64,000 nucleotides of DNA from Aliiroseovarius subalbicans (GTDB lineage: Bacteria > Pseudomonadota > Alphaproteobacteria > Rhodobacterales > Rhodobacteraceae), in assembly GCF_022678625.1 (NCBI RefSeq), contig NZ_JALBYQ010000001.1:1449895-1513894 (forward strand). The letters run 5' to 3'. This document shows, in pieces, positions 42,054 through 51,338 of this stretch. The notes below the pieces were generated by a model that saw nothing but the letters and a program-made list of their open reading frames with translations, ran no database searches and was not told the origin of the DNA. Each line of letters starts with the position of its first letter. Within the stretch, counting starts at the first letter, position 1. Both the position numbers and the translations under genes were made by a program.

Positions 42054-42891
42054 ATTTGGAAAAGGCGATCGTCAGATTGAAGCTGTGGCTACCTGACGCG
42101 ATACCTTTTGGCGCCTTGGGCAGGCGCGCGGATTGCACGGCGCGCAGGGCGGCGCGGTCCAGCGCGGCCTCGCCCGATGATCGGGTAACGCGCACCCCGC
42201 TCAAAGCGCCCGAAGTTGAAACCGACAGGCGCAACCGCACCTGGCCTGAGGCGCGCGAGCCTTCCGGATAACGCTTGCGCCGTTCAACCCGTTGGCGAAT
42301 TGATCCGCCCCATTTGCCCATCAACTGGGCCACGCGCGCGGCCGAGGGCGCATTTGCTGTGGCAGCCTTGGCCCCGCCAGCCGATCCCGCCTGCCCGCTG
42401 CCCGCTGCGCGTTGCGCGGGCTGGGCGGGTGCAGGTGTGGCGGCCGGGGCCTGACGCTCCACCTGCCGGGTTTGCGGTTGCGGTATGGGTTCGGGCGCAG
42501 GCGGCTTGGGCCGGGGTTTCGGGCGCACCTTCGGAGCCTCAGGCGTGGGCAGGTGCGGAGGGGTTGCGTCCACCTTTGGTGGTGCCTCAGGCCGGACCAT
42601 GCCCGGCAGGGGCAGCGTGCCCGGCAGGCTGGGCTTTGCCGCCTCGGTCCTCACGACTGGCTCAGGTGCGGGTGGCGCGGCCAGGGCCGCAGGCGCGCGC
42701 GATACCTCGACCGGGCGGGTCCAGTCCTCGACCAGGCGCGCTACCTGGGGCGGTGCGGCAGCCAGCGTCACAGCGCCAGCGCCCCCTGCCCCAGCAGGCG
42801 CGCCGCCATCCGGTCCGACGCCGACAAACAGCGCCACATGCACTGCCGCGGACACGCCCAAAAGGCCCGAGAATTGCACAAGCTTGCTCAT
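42052..42891 (-). CDS. TonB-family energy transducer
   Basis: The 279-residue protein has one N-terminal membrane segment (about 8-26), a long Pro/Ala-rich periplasmic spacer with KPRPKPPAPEPIPQP repeats, and a TonB C-terminal domain (YPEGSRASGQVRLRLSVSTSGALSGVRVTRSSGEAALDRAAL). It is the last gene of the riboswitch-led operon and probably energises the BtuB-like receptor together with its own ExbB and ExbD partners. Confidence 0.85.
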   Translation of the reverse strand: MSKLVQFSGLLGVSAAVHVALFVGVGPDGGAPAGAGGAGAVTLAAAPPQVARLVEDWTRPVEVSRAPAALAAPPAPEPVVRTEAAKPSLPGTLPLPGMVRPEAPPKVDATPPHLPTPEAPKVRPKPRPKPPAPEPIPQPQTRQVERQAPAATPAPAQPAQRAAGSGQAGSAGGAKAATANAPSAARVAQLMGKWGGSIRQRVERRKRYPEGSRASGQVRLRLSVSTSGALSGVRVTRSSGEAALDRAALRAVQSARLPKAPKGIASGSHSFNLTIAFSK

Positions 42892-43262
42892 CGTGGCACC
42901 GCCACAAGCTCGACCTGCACAACGCCCGCATCGTTCAAACGCGCCAGCAGCCCGGCGAAGGTCACGGCAGACAGGCCCGCATCAGCACGCAGGGTCAGGA
43001 TGCCCTCGAACCCCTCAAGGGCCGCCCAGATCGCCACCTCGTCCGCCGCCCCGAAATGCAGCGCCCCGTCGGCAGAGACGAACAGAACTTCATGCCCCTC
43101 GGCCAAAGCCTCGACCAGGGTCGCGGGTGGGGCCACCGCGAAAGGGGCACGTGGTGCGATCTTCGCGGTCATCAGGAAGAAGATGAGCAACAGGAACACC
43201 ACGTTGATCATCGGCAGGATGGCCTCGGTCGGGCGGCGATTGGGGGCAGAGGCAAAGTTCAT
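42888..43262 (-). CDS. exbD: ExbD-family protein, second copy
   Basis: The 124-residue protein has an N-terminal membrane segment (TEAILPMINVVFLLLIFFLMTA). The proton-site aspartate of usual ExbD (PxIDVVFLLLIFF) is replaced by Asn (PMINVVFLL), while the preceding copy keeps it (PMIDIVFLL). The start at 43262 is three bases after exbD1 ends, and the gene overlaps tonB by four bases. Confidence 0.82.
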   Translation of the reverse strand: MNFASAPNRRPTEAILPMINVVFLLLIFFLMTAKIAPRAPFAVAPPATLVEALAEGHEVLFVSADGALHFGAADEVAIWAALEGFEGILTLRADAGLSAVTFAGLLARLNDAGVVQVELVAVPR

Positions 43263-43266
43263 CGCG

Positions 43267-43644
43267 CTACTCCACCACCACAAGGGCGCTGAAGCCTGCC
43301 GCCTGAAGCGTGCTGGCCACATCGGTCAGCGCCTGCAAATCCGCCCCGCCGACCGGGCGCAAAACCACAACGTCCGAGGCCTCCTGCATCAGGGCAGAAA
43401 GCGCCCCGGCAAGGTCCACCAAATCAGTCGGCGTGCCGTTCAGGGCGATACCTTGCGCCCCCACGCTGACAAGGCGCGGCGGGCCGGAGTATTCACCGCC
43501 CCCGGTGCCAAGCCCCAACCGCAACGCCCGGTCCTGCCCGAATTGCGAGGCCAGCATGAAGAAGACCAGCAGGAGGAACACGATGTCGATCATCGGGGTC
43601 AGGCTGGGCCGTCGTCTGGGCCGGGGATCGGCGAAGCGGAACAT
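43267..43644 (-). CDS. exbD: ExbD-family protein, first copy
   Basis: The 125-residue protein has the ExbD signature RRRPSLTPMIDIVFLLLVFFMLASQF with the proton-site aspartate. The periplasmic domain follows. Its ATG overlaps the exbB stop by one base. Confidence 0.85.
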   Translation of the reverse strand: MFRFADPRPRRRPSLTPMIDIVFLLLVFFMLASQFGQDRALRLGLGTGGGEYSGPPRLVSVGAQGIALNGTPTDLVDLAGALSALMQEASDVVVLRPVGGADLQALTDVASTLQAAGFSALVVVE

Positions 43645-44282
43645 CAGGCAGCAGGGCCATTTGGCGCATAGGCGAACAGGCGGCCAGCGATGTCTTCCAT
43701 GTCGATCTGCACCCGCTCCACCACGCTTTCGAACCATGACAGTGCCATCGCGGCGGGGATCGCGACCGCCATGCCGGCCGCCGTGGTCAAAAGCGCCTGC
43801 CAGATGCCACCGGCCAGAACCGCCGGGTCCGCCCCTGCACCGCTGTCCTGCAGTGACTGGAACGCCTCGATCATGCCCAGCACGGTGCCCAACAGGCCGA
43901 TCAGGGGCGCGATCGTGGCGATCAGCTCCAGCGCGCGCAGGCCCTGTCGCATATCGGCCAACTCGCCCTTGGCGATGCGGGTGGTCTCCTGCTCGGCTGT
44001 TGCCCGGTCAAAGCGCGGGTTCAGAACGGCGCCGATCGCCGCCGCCGCCAGGCGGGCCCGAATACCAGGACGGGCCGGAAGCGCGGCCTGCGCGGCCTCG
44101 GCGTCGCCCGCACACCACAGTGCCACCACCGCATCGGTCGCCTGCCCACGCCACACGCCCAGCGCCCAGAACTGCATCAACCGCCACAGGATCAAGGCCA
44201 GCGTCAGCACCGACAGGACGGCAATCGCCCACAAGGCCGGACCGCCACGGGTGAGGAACTCGATCAAGGATGAGAGCGTCAT
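43644..44282 (-). CDS. exbB: ExbB/MotA/TolQ-family proton channel protein
   Basis: The 212-residue protein has three membrane segments: about 17-37, and the pair around ELIATIAPLIGLLGTVLGMIEAF and GIWQALLTTAAGMAVAIPAAMAL, which carry the ExbB signature. It works with ExbD as the proton-driven motor for TonB. It overlaps cbiZ by four bases. Confidence 0.88.
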   Translation of the reverse strand: MTLSSLIEFLTRGGPALWAIAVLSVLTLALILWRLMQFWALGVWRGQATDAVVALWCAGDAEAAQAALPARPGIRARLAAAAIGAVLNPRFDRATAEQETTRIAKGELADMRQGLRALELIATIAPLIGLLGTVLGMIEAFQSLQDSGAGADPAVLAGGIWQALLTTAAGMAVAIPAAMALSWFESVVERVQIDMEDIAGRLFAYAPNGPAA

Positions 44283-44947
44283 GTCGGGGATCCTTCCAGA
44301 TCGTGATTGCCGCGAAAACTATGCGCGATCCAGTGTTTGGTGCCGTCGAGGATGACGTCATAGACTGCGCGGCCCAGCGCCTCGCCCACCTCGGTGTGCA
44401 GCCCGGCAAAGGGCTGGTCGCCCTCGGGTGCGGCCACGGCGATGCAATCGGTGCCGGTCCCGGTGGCAATCCCTGTGGGAAGGGAAAACCCCGCCTCCAT
44501 CACCGCCGCCGTGCGGGCCTGCGTGGCGATCGACATCGCCTCAAGCAGCGCGGCCTGGGTCAGCCCCTCGGACACGCGAATGCCGATGTTGATCGTGCCC
44601 CAGTCGCGGCGGGAGTAATCCACCCGGTGGCCCACGCGCTCGGCATTCGACAGTCCCACGGTCGCGGTCACATCGACGCGCACATCACCCACGCGGGCTT
44701 GGCCCTCATGATGCGCCGACACATCGCGCGACGTCAGCATCGCCACTGCGTTTTGCCTATCGCATGCGGCCAGCGCGTCACGCAACCACACAGCAACATC
44801 CAGATCGGGGGTCAGGTCCGCATTGCGCACCTCGCGCCACAAAAGGTGCCGGGCGGTGACAAAACCGGGGCGGTTCAGCGCCCAGCTGAGCACCTGCATC
44901 TCGGCGCCCAGGTCCATCTCCAACCAGGGGGCGGTCAGCGTCAGCAT
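44279..44947 (-). CDS. cbiZ: Adenosylcobinamide amidohydrolase
   Basis: The 222-residue protein shows the CbiZ pattern: LSWALNRPGFVTARHLLWREV, AVAMLTSRDVSAH, VGLSNAERVGH, GTINIGIRVSEGL, and ATGTGTDCIAVAAPEG. CbiZ removes the lower-loop side chain of adenosylpseudocobalamin or adenosylcobinamide so that salvaged corrinoids can be remodelled. The start at 44947 overlaps the btuD stop. Its place between ABC and ExbB genes links import to remodelling. Confidence 0.88.
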   Translation of the reverse strand: MLTLTAPWLEMDLGAEMQVLSWALNRPGFVTARHLLWREVRNADLTPDLDVAVWLRDALAACDRQNAVAMLTSRDVSAHHEGQARVGDVRVDVTATVGLSNAERVGHRVDYSRRDWGTINIGIRVSEGLTQAALLEAMSIATQARTAAVMEAGFSLPTGIATGTGTDCIAVAAPEGDQPFAGLHTEVGEALGRAVYDVILDGTKHWIAHSFRGNHDLEGSPT

Positions 44948-45684
44948 CACAGCACCTCCAGCGGTTGGAATACCGGGCCATCGTCGGTCTGCCCGTGCCA
45001 GACCGACACGCCGAACGCGCGCGCCATATTGTCCGGAGTCAGCACGGCCTCGGGCATGCCATCGGCCATGACGCCGCCCTCGGCCAGCAGGATCAGGCGG
45101 GTGCAATGACGCGCGGCCAGGCCCAGATCGTGCAATGACACCAGGGCCGCGCGGCCCTCCTGTGCAAGTTCGGCAAAGACGCTCATGGTCGAGATCTGAT
45201 GCGCCGGGTCCAGTCCGGCAATTGGCTCATCCGCCATCAAAAGCGGCGTGTCCTGCGCCAAAGCGCGGGCGATCAATGCGCGGGCCTGTTCGCCGCCCGA
45301 CAGGCGCGAGGCCGCGCGGCCGCGAAACGGCTCAAGCCCCATCCGGGCCATGGCAACATCGGTCGCATCGGTGTCAGCCGCCCCACCCCTAGCCTGCGTG
45401 CCCAGCGCCACCAGGTTCTCCACCGGGATCGGCCAGGCGATTTCGCGCGCTTGCGGCATCCAGGCCACCGCACGGGCGCGCGCCTGCGCGGACAGCCCGG
45501 CCAGAGAGCTGTCGCCCTCGCTGGCGATCAGCCCCAAAGCGGCGCGCATCAGGGTGGTCTTGCCCGCACCATTCGGGCCGATCAACCCGACGAACTCACC
45601 GGGCTGGATGTCCAGCGTCACGCCTTCGAAGATCGAACGGTCGCGCAGGGTGACCGAGAAGTCTTTCAGGGACAGAACGCTCAT
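44947..45684 (-). CDS. btuD: Cobalamin ABC transporter ATP-binding protein
   Basis: The 245-residue ATPase has Walker A GPNGAGKTT, signature LSGGEQAR, Walker B LLMADEP and the switch histidine in VSLHDLGLA. It belongs to the FecE/BtuD group. It overlaps btuC by four bases. Confidence 0.9.
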   Translation of the reverse strand: MSVLSLKDFSVTLRDRSIFEGVTLDIQPGEFVGLIGPNGAGKTTLMRAALGLIASEGDSSLAGLSAQARARAVAWMPQAREIAWPIPVENLVALGTQARGGAADTDATDVAMARMGLEPFRGRAASRLSGGEQARALIARALAQDTPLLMADEPIAGLDPAHQISTMSVFAELAQEGRAALVSLHDLGLAARHCTRLILLAEGGVMADGMPEAVLTPDNMARAFGVSVWHGQTDDGPVFQPLEVL

Positions 45685-46664
45685 GCCAACCCCCGCCGTG
45701 TCTTGTAGATCAAGTGCAAAAACAGCGGCGCACCGACCAGCGCGGTAACAACGCCCAGTTTCAGATCACGCTCAGGCAGGATCACCCGCACCGCGATATC
45801 CGCCGCCTGCAGCATGATCGCGCCGCCCAATCCCGAGGCCCAGAGCAGCCGCGAGGGTTGCGCGCCCACAAATGGGCGCAGGATGTGCGGCACGACAAGG
45901 CCGACAAAGCCGATTGCGCCCGCCACGGCGGTCGATCCACCGACGATGCAGGCCACGCCCACGACCAGAACCAGCCGCAGGCGGGACAGGTTGATCCCCA
46001 TCGTCTGCGCCGCGTCTTCGCCAAGCGTCAGTGCGTCCAGACCGCGCGCCTGGCTGACCAACAAGGCCGCGCCGACAAACGCGAAAGGCAGCAACAGCCA
46101 GACATGCACGATCGAACGATCCGCCAGCGATCCCATCATCCAGAACACGATCTCACTGGCTGCAAACGGGTTCGGCGACAGGTTCAGCACCAGCGACGTC
46201 AGCGCGCCCGCAAGGGCGGACATCGCGATCCCGGCCAGGATCAGCGTCAATGATCCACCCTGCGAGCCCGCAAAGCCCAGCACCAGGAACACGCCGATCA
46301 GCGCGCCTGCCAGGGCGGCAAGCGGCAGGCCCAGCGACAGGCTGGCAGCCAGACCCGCGTGGATCGCCACCACCGCGCCCAGCGCGGCCGTCGAAGAGAC
46401 ACCGATCAGGCCGGGTTCAGCAAGCGGGTTACGCAAGTATCCTTGAAGCGCTGCGCCCGACAGGCCCAGCCCGCCACCGATCAGCACCGCCAGGATCGCG
46501 CGCGGCAGACGGATTTCGCGCATGATCAGTGTCAGCGGGCTGCCATCCCCAGCGACCAGCGCCACAAGGCTGTCAACCGGGCCGATCTGGGCCGGTCCGA
46601 CCACCAGGCTGATGACGAACAGCGCGACCATGCCAAGGGTTAGGATCACGAACAATCGGCTCAT
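45681..46664 (-). CDS. btuC: Cobalamin ABC transporter permease (FecCD)
   Basis: The 327-residue permease has about ten membrane segments. Family landmarks include REIRLPRAILAVLIGGGLGLSGAALQGYLRNPLAEPGLIGVS near the start and GFVGLVVPHILRPFVG for the ATPase contact. The start at 46664 overlaps btuF by four bases. Confidence 0.92.
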   Translation of the reverse strand: MSRLFVILTLGMVALFVISLVVGPAQIGPVDSLVALVAGDGSPLTLIMREIRLPRAILAVLIGGGLGLSGAALQGYLRNPLAEPGLIGVSSTAALGAVVAIHAGLAASLSLGLPLAALAGALIGVFLVLGFAGSQGGSLTLILAGIAMSALAGALTSLVLNLSPNPFAASEIVFWMMGSLADRSIVHVWLLLPFAFVGAALLVSQARGLDALTLGEDAAQTMGINLSRLRLVLVVGVACIVGGSTAVAGAIGFVGLVVPHILRPFVGAQPSRLLWASGLGGAIMLQAADIAVRVILPERDLKLGVVTALVGAPLFLHLIYKTRRGLA

Positions 46665-47509
46665 TCGCTTGCCTCCTGCAAAGCGCGGCGGTCGGCCACC
46701 AGGCTTTCGACTGCGGCCAGAACATGTGGCGTGCCGCAGACCCATTGCTGATCGGACATGGTCGCGCGGCGCTGATGGCTGCGCAGGGTTGCGATGGCGG
46801 GATGTTTCAAAATATCCTCGGAGCGCGAGGCGCCGGGATAGGGCTGCGAAGTGATGACCAGATCAGGTTCAGCCATGATCAGAAGCTCCATCGGCAATAC
46901 GCCCCCATACGGAATGCCCGCCCGCGTCGCGATATTTTCAAACCCGGCGGCCAGCAGGATCTGACCGGACAGGGAATGTTCCCCCGTCGTATAGCCGTTG
47001 GCGGAATAGAGCGCTGCCGTTAAAGGCGTCGCCACGTCCTCGCGCAGGGTGGTCAGGCGCGTCTCGAACGTCGCCGCCATCTCTTCACCCACCCTATCGC
47101 GCCCCAGCGCGGCACCAATGGTGCGCATGTTGGCCGCCACGTCCTGCATCGACTGCGCGAACGGCAGGCGCAGCACGGGCACGCCCAGACGCTCCAGCAT
47201 CTCGACCGCATTGCCGCGGGAATACTGCCCTGCCAGCACAAGGTCGGGGGCCAGAAGGTAAATCTCTTCGGCGCGTCCGAAATTCATCGGATAGGTCGCC
47301 GCCTCATCGACCATCGCGGACACTAAAGGGTCACTGGCGATGTTCGAGATGGAAATCAGCTGGCCTGGGGATGCCAGAAGCATGGCCAGCTGATCGGTGC
47401 ACAGGTTCATCGAAACGACCCGTTTGGGGGTGTCGGCAAACCCGGCACCCGCGTTGGCCGCCCCGAAGACCAGGGCAGCCAGGCATCTTATGACGCTAGA
47501 AACGCGCAC
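46661..47509 (-). CDS. btuF: Cobalamin ABC transporter substrate-binding protein
   Basis: The 282-residue protein has a signal peptide (to about GAGFA) and the class III binding fold: PKRVVSMNLCTDQLAMLLA, then LAPDLVLAGQYSRGNAVEMLERLGVPV. The order with btuC and btuD and the upstream riboswitch indicate cobalamin or a related corrinoid as ligand. It overlaps btuB by 14 bases. Confidence 0.88.
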   Translation of the reverse strand: MRVSSVIRCLAALVFGAANAGAGFADTPKRVVSMNLCTDQLAMLLASPGQLISISNIASDPLVSAMVDEAATYPMNFGRAEEIYLLAPDLVLAGQYSRGNAVEMLERLGVPVLRLPFAQSMQDVAANMRTIGAALGRDRVGEEMAATFETRLTTLREDVATPLTAALYSANGYTTGEHSLSGQILLAAGFENIATRAGIPYGGVLPMELLIMAEPDLVITSQPYPGASRSEDILKHPAIATLRSHQRRATMSDQQWVCGTPHVLAAVESLVADRRALQEASE

Positions 47510-49328
47510 TCAGCCCCACGAACGCGGACCGGCCCGGCGTGTTGTATCCGCCAGCGGTTTCATAGTCTTCGCCCAGCAGGTTCTCGACCCGCAGGTTCAC
47601 CGCCCAATCGTCGTTGATCGCGTATTCAGCAGTCAGCCCGACAAGGGTATAATCGCCTACCTTGTGACCCGGCAGCGCATAGACGCTGGGGATCACATCG
47701 GCGGCGTGTTGCAGGGTAAGAGCGGCCGACAGCACATCCGTGATCTCGGCCTCAATCCCCAGCGTGATCATGTGCTTGGGTAGACGCGCCAGCTGCGCCC
47801 CTGTGGCGTCGCTGGCCAGGTTGAACGTATAGGCGCCGTTCAGCTTCACCCGATCGCTTGTCGCGTATTGCCCGGACAGTTCAACGCCTTTCGAGGTGAA
47901 GCTGCGCGTCTCGAAACAGCCATAGGTGCTGATGCAGCGGGTCGAAGCGGCATCATAGAAGATCTGGTTCGCGATCTCGTTGTAAAACAACGTCGCCTTC
48001 ACGAAATCATCGCCGCCCAGGCGCCGCTCGACGCCCAGTTCCAGGTTCAAGCTCTCTTCGGGCTGGAACGCCGGGTTGCCGTCATAGGTGTTCAGCTCAT
48101 ACAGCGATGGCGCGCGAAATCCGGTGCCCGCCTGGGCGCGGATGATCCAGTCGTCGCTGGGCCGCCAGGCGGCGGCAATCCGGCCCGAAGTCATCGGGTC
48201 GAAGTTCGACGGCATGTCGTGTCGCAGGCTCACCACCACGTCCAGCGCATCGGAAGGCGACAGCGCGGCTTCGGCGAACAGCGCCGTGGTGTCCGCCGCC
48301 AGGGTCTCGACTCCACCAAAGCTGTTGCGGGTTTCGGCATTTTCTGCCGTGTAGTCGGCGCCGAAGGTCACATCGGCCATGCCAATCTGCATATTGCCTT
48401 CATAGGCCAGCGCGTTCCGCGCGCCGAAGAAATAGGCGTAGTACCCGGTGTCGTCGCGCGTCGTCGTCATGCGCGCGGCCGAGATCTTGTGATCCACGGC
48501 CCCGGTCGCGAACTCGGCAAACACGCGGCCCGCGCGGCTTGCCGTTTCGGTGTTGCCGGTCGGGTCGGCCAAAGCGCTGTCATAGTCGACAAGGCTGTCG
48601 GTCGACATGGCGGCGAACCCGACCAAGATGTTGTCGGTCAACTGATGCGAGGCCGTCAGGTTCAACTGGGTGGCGTCATAGCCGTCCGCCTCGTCATTGC
48701 CCACCCGTGCCGAAAAGCCGTCGGTCTTGATCTTCGAGGCGGTAAACGCCAGCTCGCTGCGGTCGTTGCGAAAGCCCAGGTTCACGTTGCCCACAAGCGT
48801 GTTGTAGCTGCCGAACTCGGTCGTGACCTCGCCCGAGAACCCGTCGACCTCGGGCCGCCAGGTTTCAATCGCGACAACGCCGCCGACCGCACCCTGGCCG
48901 AAACGGGCCGATTGGCCGCCCTTGAGAAGCTCGATCCGGCCCAGACCCGCGCCGGTCAGACCGCCCCAGGAAAACCCGTTTCCGGTGCTGGCCGGGTCCG
49001 TCATGTTGATGCCGTTCACAAAAACCGGCAGGTAGGACGCGCCAAGGCCGCGCACTTTCAGCGTTGCCAGCTGCCCGGTGCCGCCGTTGTTGGTGACCGA
49101 CACCCCCGGCAGGGTGGTGAAATAGCGCGCGATCTGGGCGCTGGTCTGGCCCTTCAGCGCGTCGCCGGTGACCACCTCGACCGTGGTGCCGCTGTTTTCC
49201 AGCCGGGTTTCTTCGGCGTTGGAGATCACGGTGATCGTGCCAAGATCAAAGGCGTCCTGCGCCATGACCAAGGAGGGAACCAGCACGGCCAGCGTAAGGG
49301 CCGCGGTGGAGCGTTTCAAGTGAGACAT
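47496..49328 (-). CDS. btuB: TonB-dependent cobalamin receptor
   Basis: The 610-residue outer-membrane receptor has a signal peptide (to VMAQ), a TonB-box-like start (DLGTITVISNAEE), a plug domain (ARYFTTLPGVSVTNNGGTGQLATLKVRGLGASYLPVFVNGI), and a 22-strand barrel that ends in phenylalanine (FVGLSARF). The start at 49328 is preferred; the upstream open frame runs through the riboswitch and is not coding. Confidence 0.92.
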   Translation of the reverse strand: MSHLKRSTAALTLAVLVPSLVMAQDAFDLGTITVISNAEETRLENSGTTVEVVTGDALKGQTSAQIARYFTTLPGVSVTNNGGTGQLATLKVRGLGASYLPVFVNGINMTDPASTGNGFSWGGLTGAGLGRIELLKGGQSARFGQGAVGGVVAIETWRPEVDGFSGEVTTEFGSYNTLVGNVNLGFRNDRSELAFTASKIKTDGFSARVGNDEADGYDATQLNLTASHQLTDNILVGFAAMSTDSLVDYDSALADPTGNTETASRAGRVFAEFATGAVDHKISAARMTTTRDDTGYYAYFFGARNALAYEGNMQIGMADVTFGADYTAENAETRNSFGGVETLAADTTALFAEAALSPSDALDVVVSLRHDMPSNFDPMTSGRIAAAWRPSDDWIIRAQAGTGFRAPSLYELNTYDGNPAFQPEESLNLELGVERRLGGDDFVKATLFYNEIANQIFYDAASTRCISTYGCFETRSFTSKGVELSGQYATSDRVKLNGAYTFNLASDATGAQLARLPKHMITLGIEAEITDVLSAALTLQHAADVIPSVYALPGHKVGDYTLVGLTAEYAINDDWAVNLRVENLLGEDYETAGGYNTPGRSAFVGLSARF

Positions 49329-49469
49329 CTTCTGTCCTTCCAAACCCGGTTTTGCCGGGCGATTTTGTTGATGGTCTTTGGAAGGATCGGATCCTTCGCA
49401 GACGGCGAGAATGCCACCACGACGGAAGGTCCGTTGTTGCCATCGCGCCCCGCGACAGAACAGGGTGAA

Positions 49470-49650
49470 CACCTCGGCAGGTCTCCTGACTCGCAGCTCT
49501 GCGCTCTGTCGGGCCTTCCCATCCCATCTGGGGACAGTGGCATAATCCAACACAGCTCGCCGCTTACAGTTGCGGGGGCAGTCGCGGGATAGTCGAAGAT
49601 CGACGCACCGCGTTCCCATTTCACCAGACGCCTGAGCGCCCGGACCGAAG
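49470..49650 (-). ncRNA. Cobalamin riboswitch
   Basis: On the minus strand the conserved elements occur in the proper order: ATGGGAACGCGGTGCG, then CTGCCCCCGCAACTGTAAGCGG, GCCACTG, GGGAAGGC, and the box AGTCAGGAGACCTGCC (about 49477-49492). The btuB start is about 145 bases downstream. Bound adenosylcobalamin is expected to reduce expression of the whole nine-gene operon. Confidence 0.95.
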
Positions 49651-49708
49651 CCTTTCCCATCTAGCCCCGGGTCTGAGTCGGGTCAAGCGCGGAAAGGCGT
49701 GTGCCGTG

Positions 49709-50221
49709 TCAGTCGTCTGGGTAGGATATCTTGAACTGAACGGTCTCCAACCCCGGATTGACCTGGGTGATATCGCCGTTCGAGCGATGATCGAAGGTCA
49801 GCGCGTAGCGCATGCCGCTGGCGGTCTCATACCCCACTTCGATGCCCGAACGGAACTCCAGCCGGTGCCCCAAAACCGGGCCTTGGTCCCGCAGATAAAC
49901 ACCGGGCATGAAGTTGAGTTGCACATAGAACCCAGTGTTGAAAAAGAAATAATCGTTGGCGACTCCCAGACCAGCCCACAGGTCACCCTGAGAGGTCGCG
50001 GACAGACCTGCCACGGGCTGAAACGGCCCATAGCTTCGTGCAAGTTCGTGGCGCGTATACTGCTCGGTTCCGATGTCGTTGCCCTGAAAGAAAACCGGGC
50101 CCGAGGCCGAGGCCACGCGCGCCGGGGCATCGCGGACCGCCAGGCAGCCGACGTCGCAATGGTTGTTCACCATGTCGGCAATGCCGAACATCGCCGCCAT
50201 TACGGCCAATGTGCCATCCAT
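49709..50221 (-). CDS. PagL-like lipid A 3-O-deacylase (acyloxyacyl hydrolase)
   Basis: The 170-residue product has the PagL motif near the C terminus: FDHRSNGDITQVNPGLE, with the catalytic His and Ser and the Glu of the triad, in a beta-strand-rich chain ending KISYPDD. PagL removes the 3-O-acyl chain of lipid A in the outer membrane. The N terminus does not look like a strong signal peptide. AGAGGG before the ATG at 50221 supports the start; a TTG at 50242 is possible. Confidence 0.7.
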   Translation of the reverse strand: MDGTLAVMAAMFGIADMVNNHCDVGCLAVRDAPARVASASGPVFFQGNDIGTEQYTRHELARSYGPFQPVAGLSATSQGDLWAGLGVANDYFFFNTGFYVQLNFMPGVYLRDQGPVLGHRLEFRSGIEVGYETASGMRYALTFDHRSNGDITQVNPGLETVQFKISYPDD

Positions 50222-50322
50222 ACGGGTTACCCTCTGCTGCAATCACCTGCGCAAGCGCCGACTGTATACTGCGCCGCCCCGCGCGGGTCACTGGCAAAAG
50301 AAGGCGGCCGGCGGGGGAACGC

Positions 50323-51018
50323 TCAGGTGCGGCTTTTCTCAAAAGCGGCCCAGGCCTTTTCGAATTGCTCGATGTCGAACCCCTCGGCGCGAGCGGGCTC
50401 CAGAATCAGCTTTTCAGTCTCCAGAAGCTTCAGGATTGCGTCCTCAAGGTCAGGCAGGACTTCGGGCGGGATTACAAGTGCGCCGTGGCGGTCTGCGTGC
50501 ACAAGATCACCGTCGGAGACCTCCAGGCCAAAAACAGAGACCGGAGTGCCGATTTCCCGCACGTGCACAAACCCGTGGCTGGGGCCAATCGAACCCGCCA
50601 CCACCGGAAAGCCCTCGGGCAGGTCACCCAGGTCACGCATGACGCCATTGGTAAGCGCCCCGGACATACCAAACCCTTTGTGCACGCTTGTGTTGATTTC
50701 GCCCCAATATGCGCCGACCGCGTCGGGGAAATCCAGATCTTCGATCACCGCGACAGCCGGGCGAGGGCCTTCGGCCATATGCCGATAGTACGCCATGCGC
50801 CGCGCCCTGATCACCTTGGGCTTCTCGCTTGGTGCGAAAGCCGCAGCAATTTTGGCGGTGCGCGCATAGCCCACCAACGCCGGTTCATCAGGCGCGCTGC
50901 ACAGCATGGTGCCACGGGTGAAGGCGTCAAAACCGCGTTTGCCCTGGGCCACCTCAATGGCATTGCAGACGGTGGGCGTATCCACCCGTTTCAAAAGCGT
51001 CAGAAGAGTGTCGTTCAT
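50323..51018 (-). CDS. RraA-family protein
   Basis: The 231-residue protein has the RraA/HMG-aldolase fold: TPTVCNAIE, GEINTSVHKGFGMSGALTNGVMRDL and GDLVHADRHGALVIP. Members include aldolases such as LigK and RNase E inhibitors. The GxxxGxxxxNGxxRD segment here fits the aldolase type. It is not part of the lig cluster; substrate unknown. Confidence 0.78.
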   Translation of the reverse strand: MNDTLLTLLKRVDTPTVCNAIEVAQGKRGFDAFTRGTMLCSAPDEPALVGYARTAKIAAAFAPSEKPKVIRARRMAYYRHMAEGPRPAVAVIEDLDFPDAVGAYWGEINTSVHKGFGMSGALTNGVMRDLGDLPEGFPVVAGSIGPSHGFVHVREIGTPVSVFGLEVSDGDLVHADRHGALVIPPEVLPDLEDAILKLLETEKLILEPARAEGFDIEQFEKAWAAFEKSRT

Positions 51019-51338
51019 CAGGCCTCCTGCCTGCGCGCCTGCGCTGCTTGCGTCAGTTGGGTTTGTTGGGTTTGCAACCGGGTCGGGAAAATCAAGGCTT
51101 CATCTCACCACGCATCATTCATCCCATTCGCCCGATCAGCGCCACGGCGATCCGGGGCATTTCGCAAAATCTCTGTCACGAAGATATCACCCGTAGACAA
51201 TCCCGCCAATGCAAAACGACGGTGTGTCCAAGCGAGGAAACCCGAGTTCGACCCGTTCAGAATGACTAAGATGTTGCACGCGAAGCACGGGGTTTTTGCC
51301 TAAACGCAAATTCCAGGATGGCCCTTGCAGGTTGTCCA
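51019..51338. other. Intergenic region at the island edge
   Basis: No gene with an RBS or conserved product is visible. A TTTGTTGGGTTTG-type stretch occurs near 51060. I see no clear att repeat here matching the tRNA-Ser end at 61604. Confidence 0.5.
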
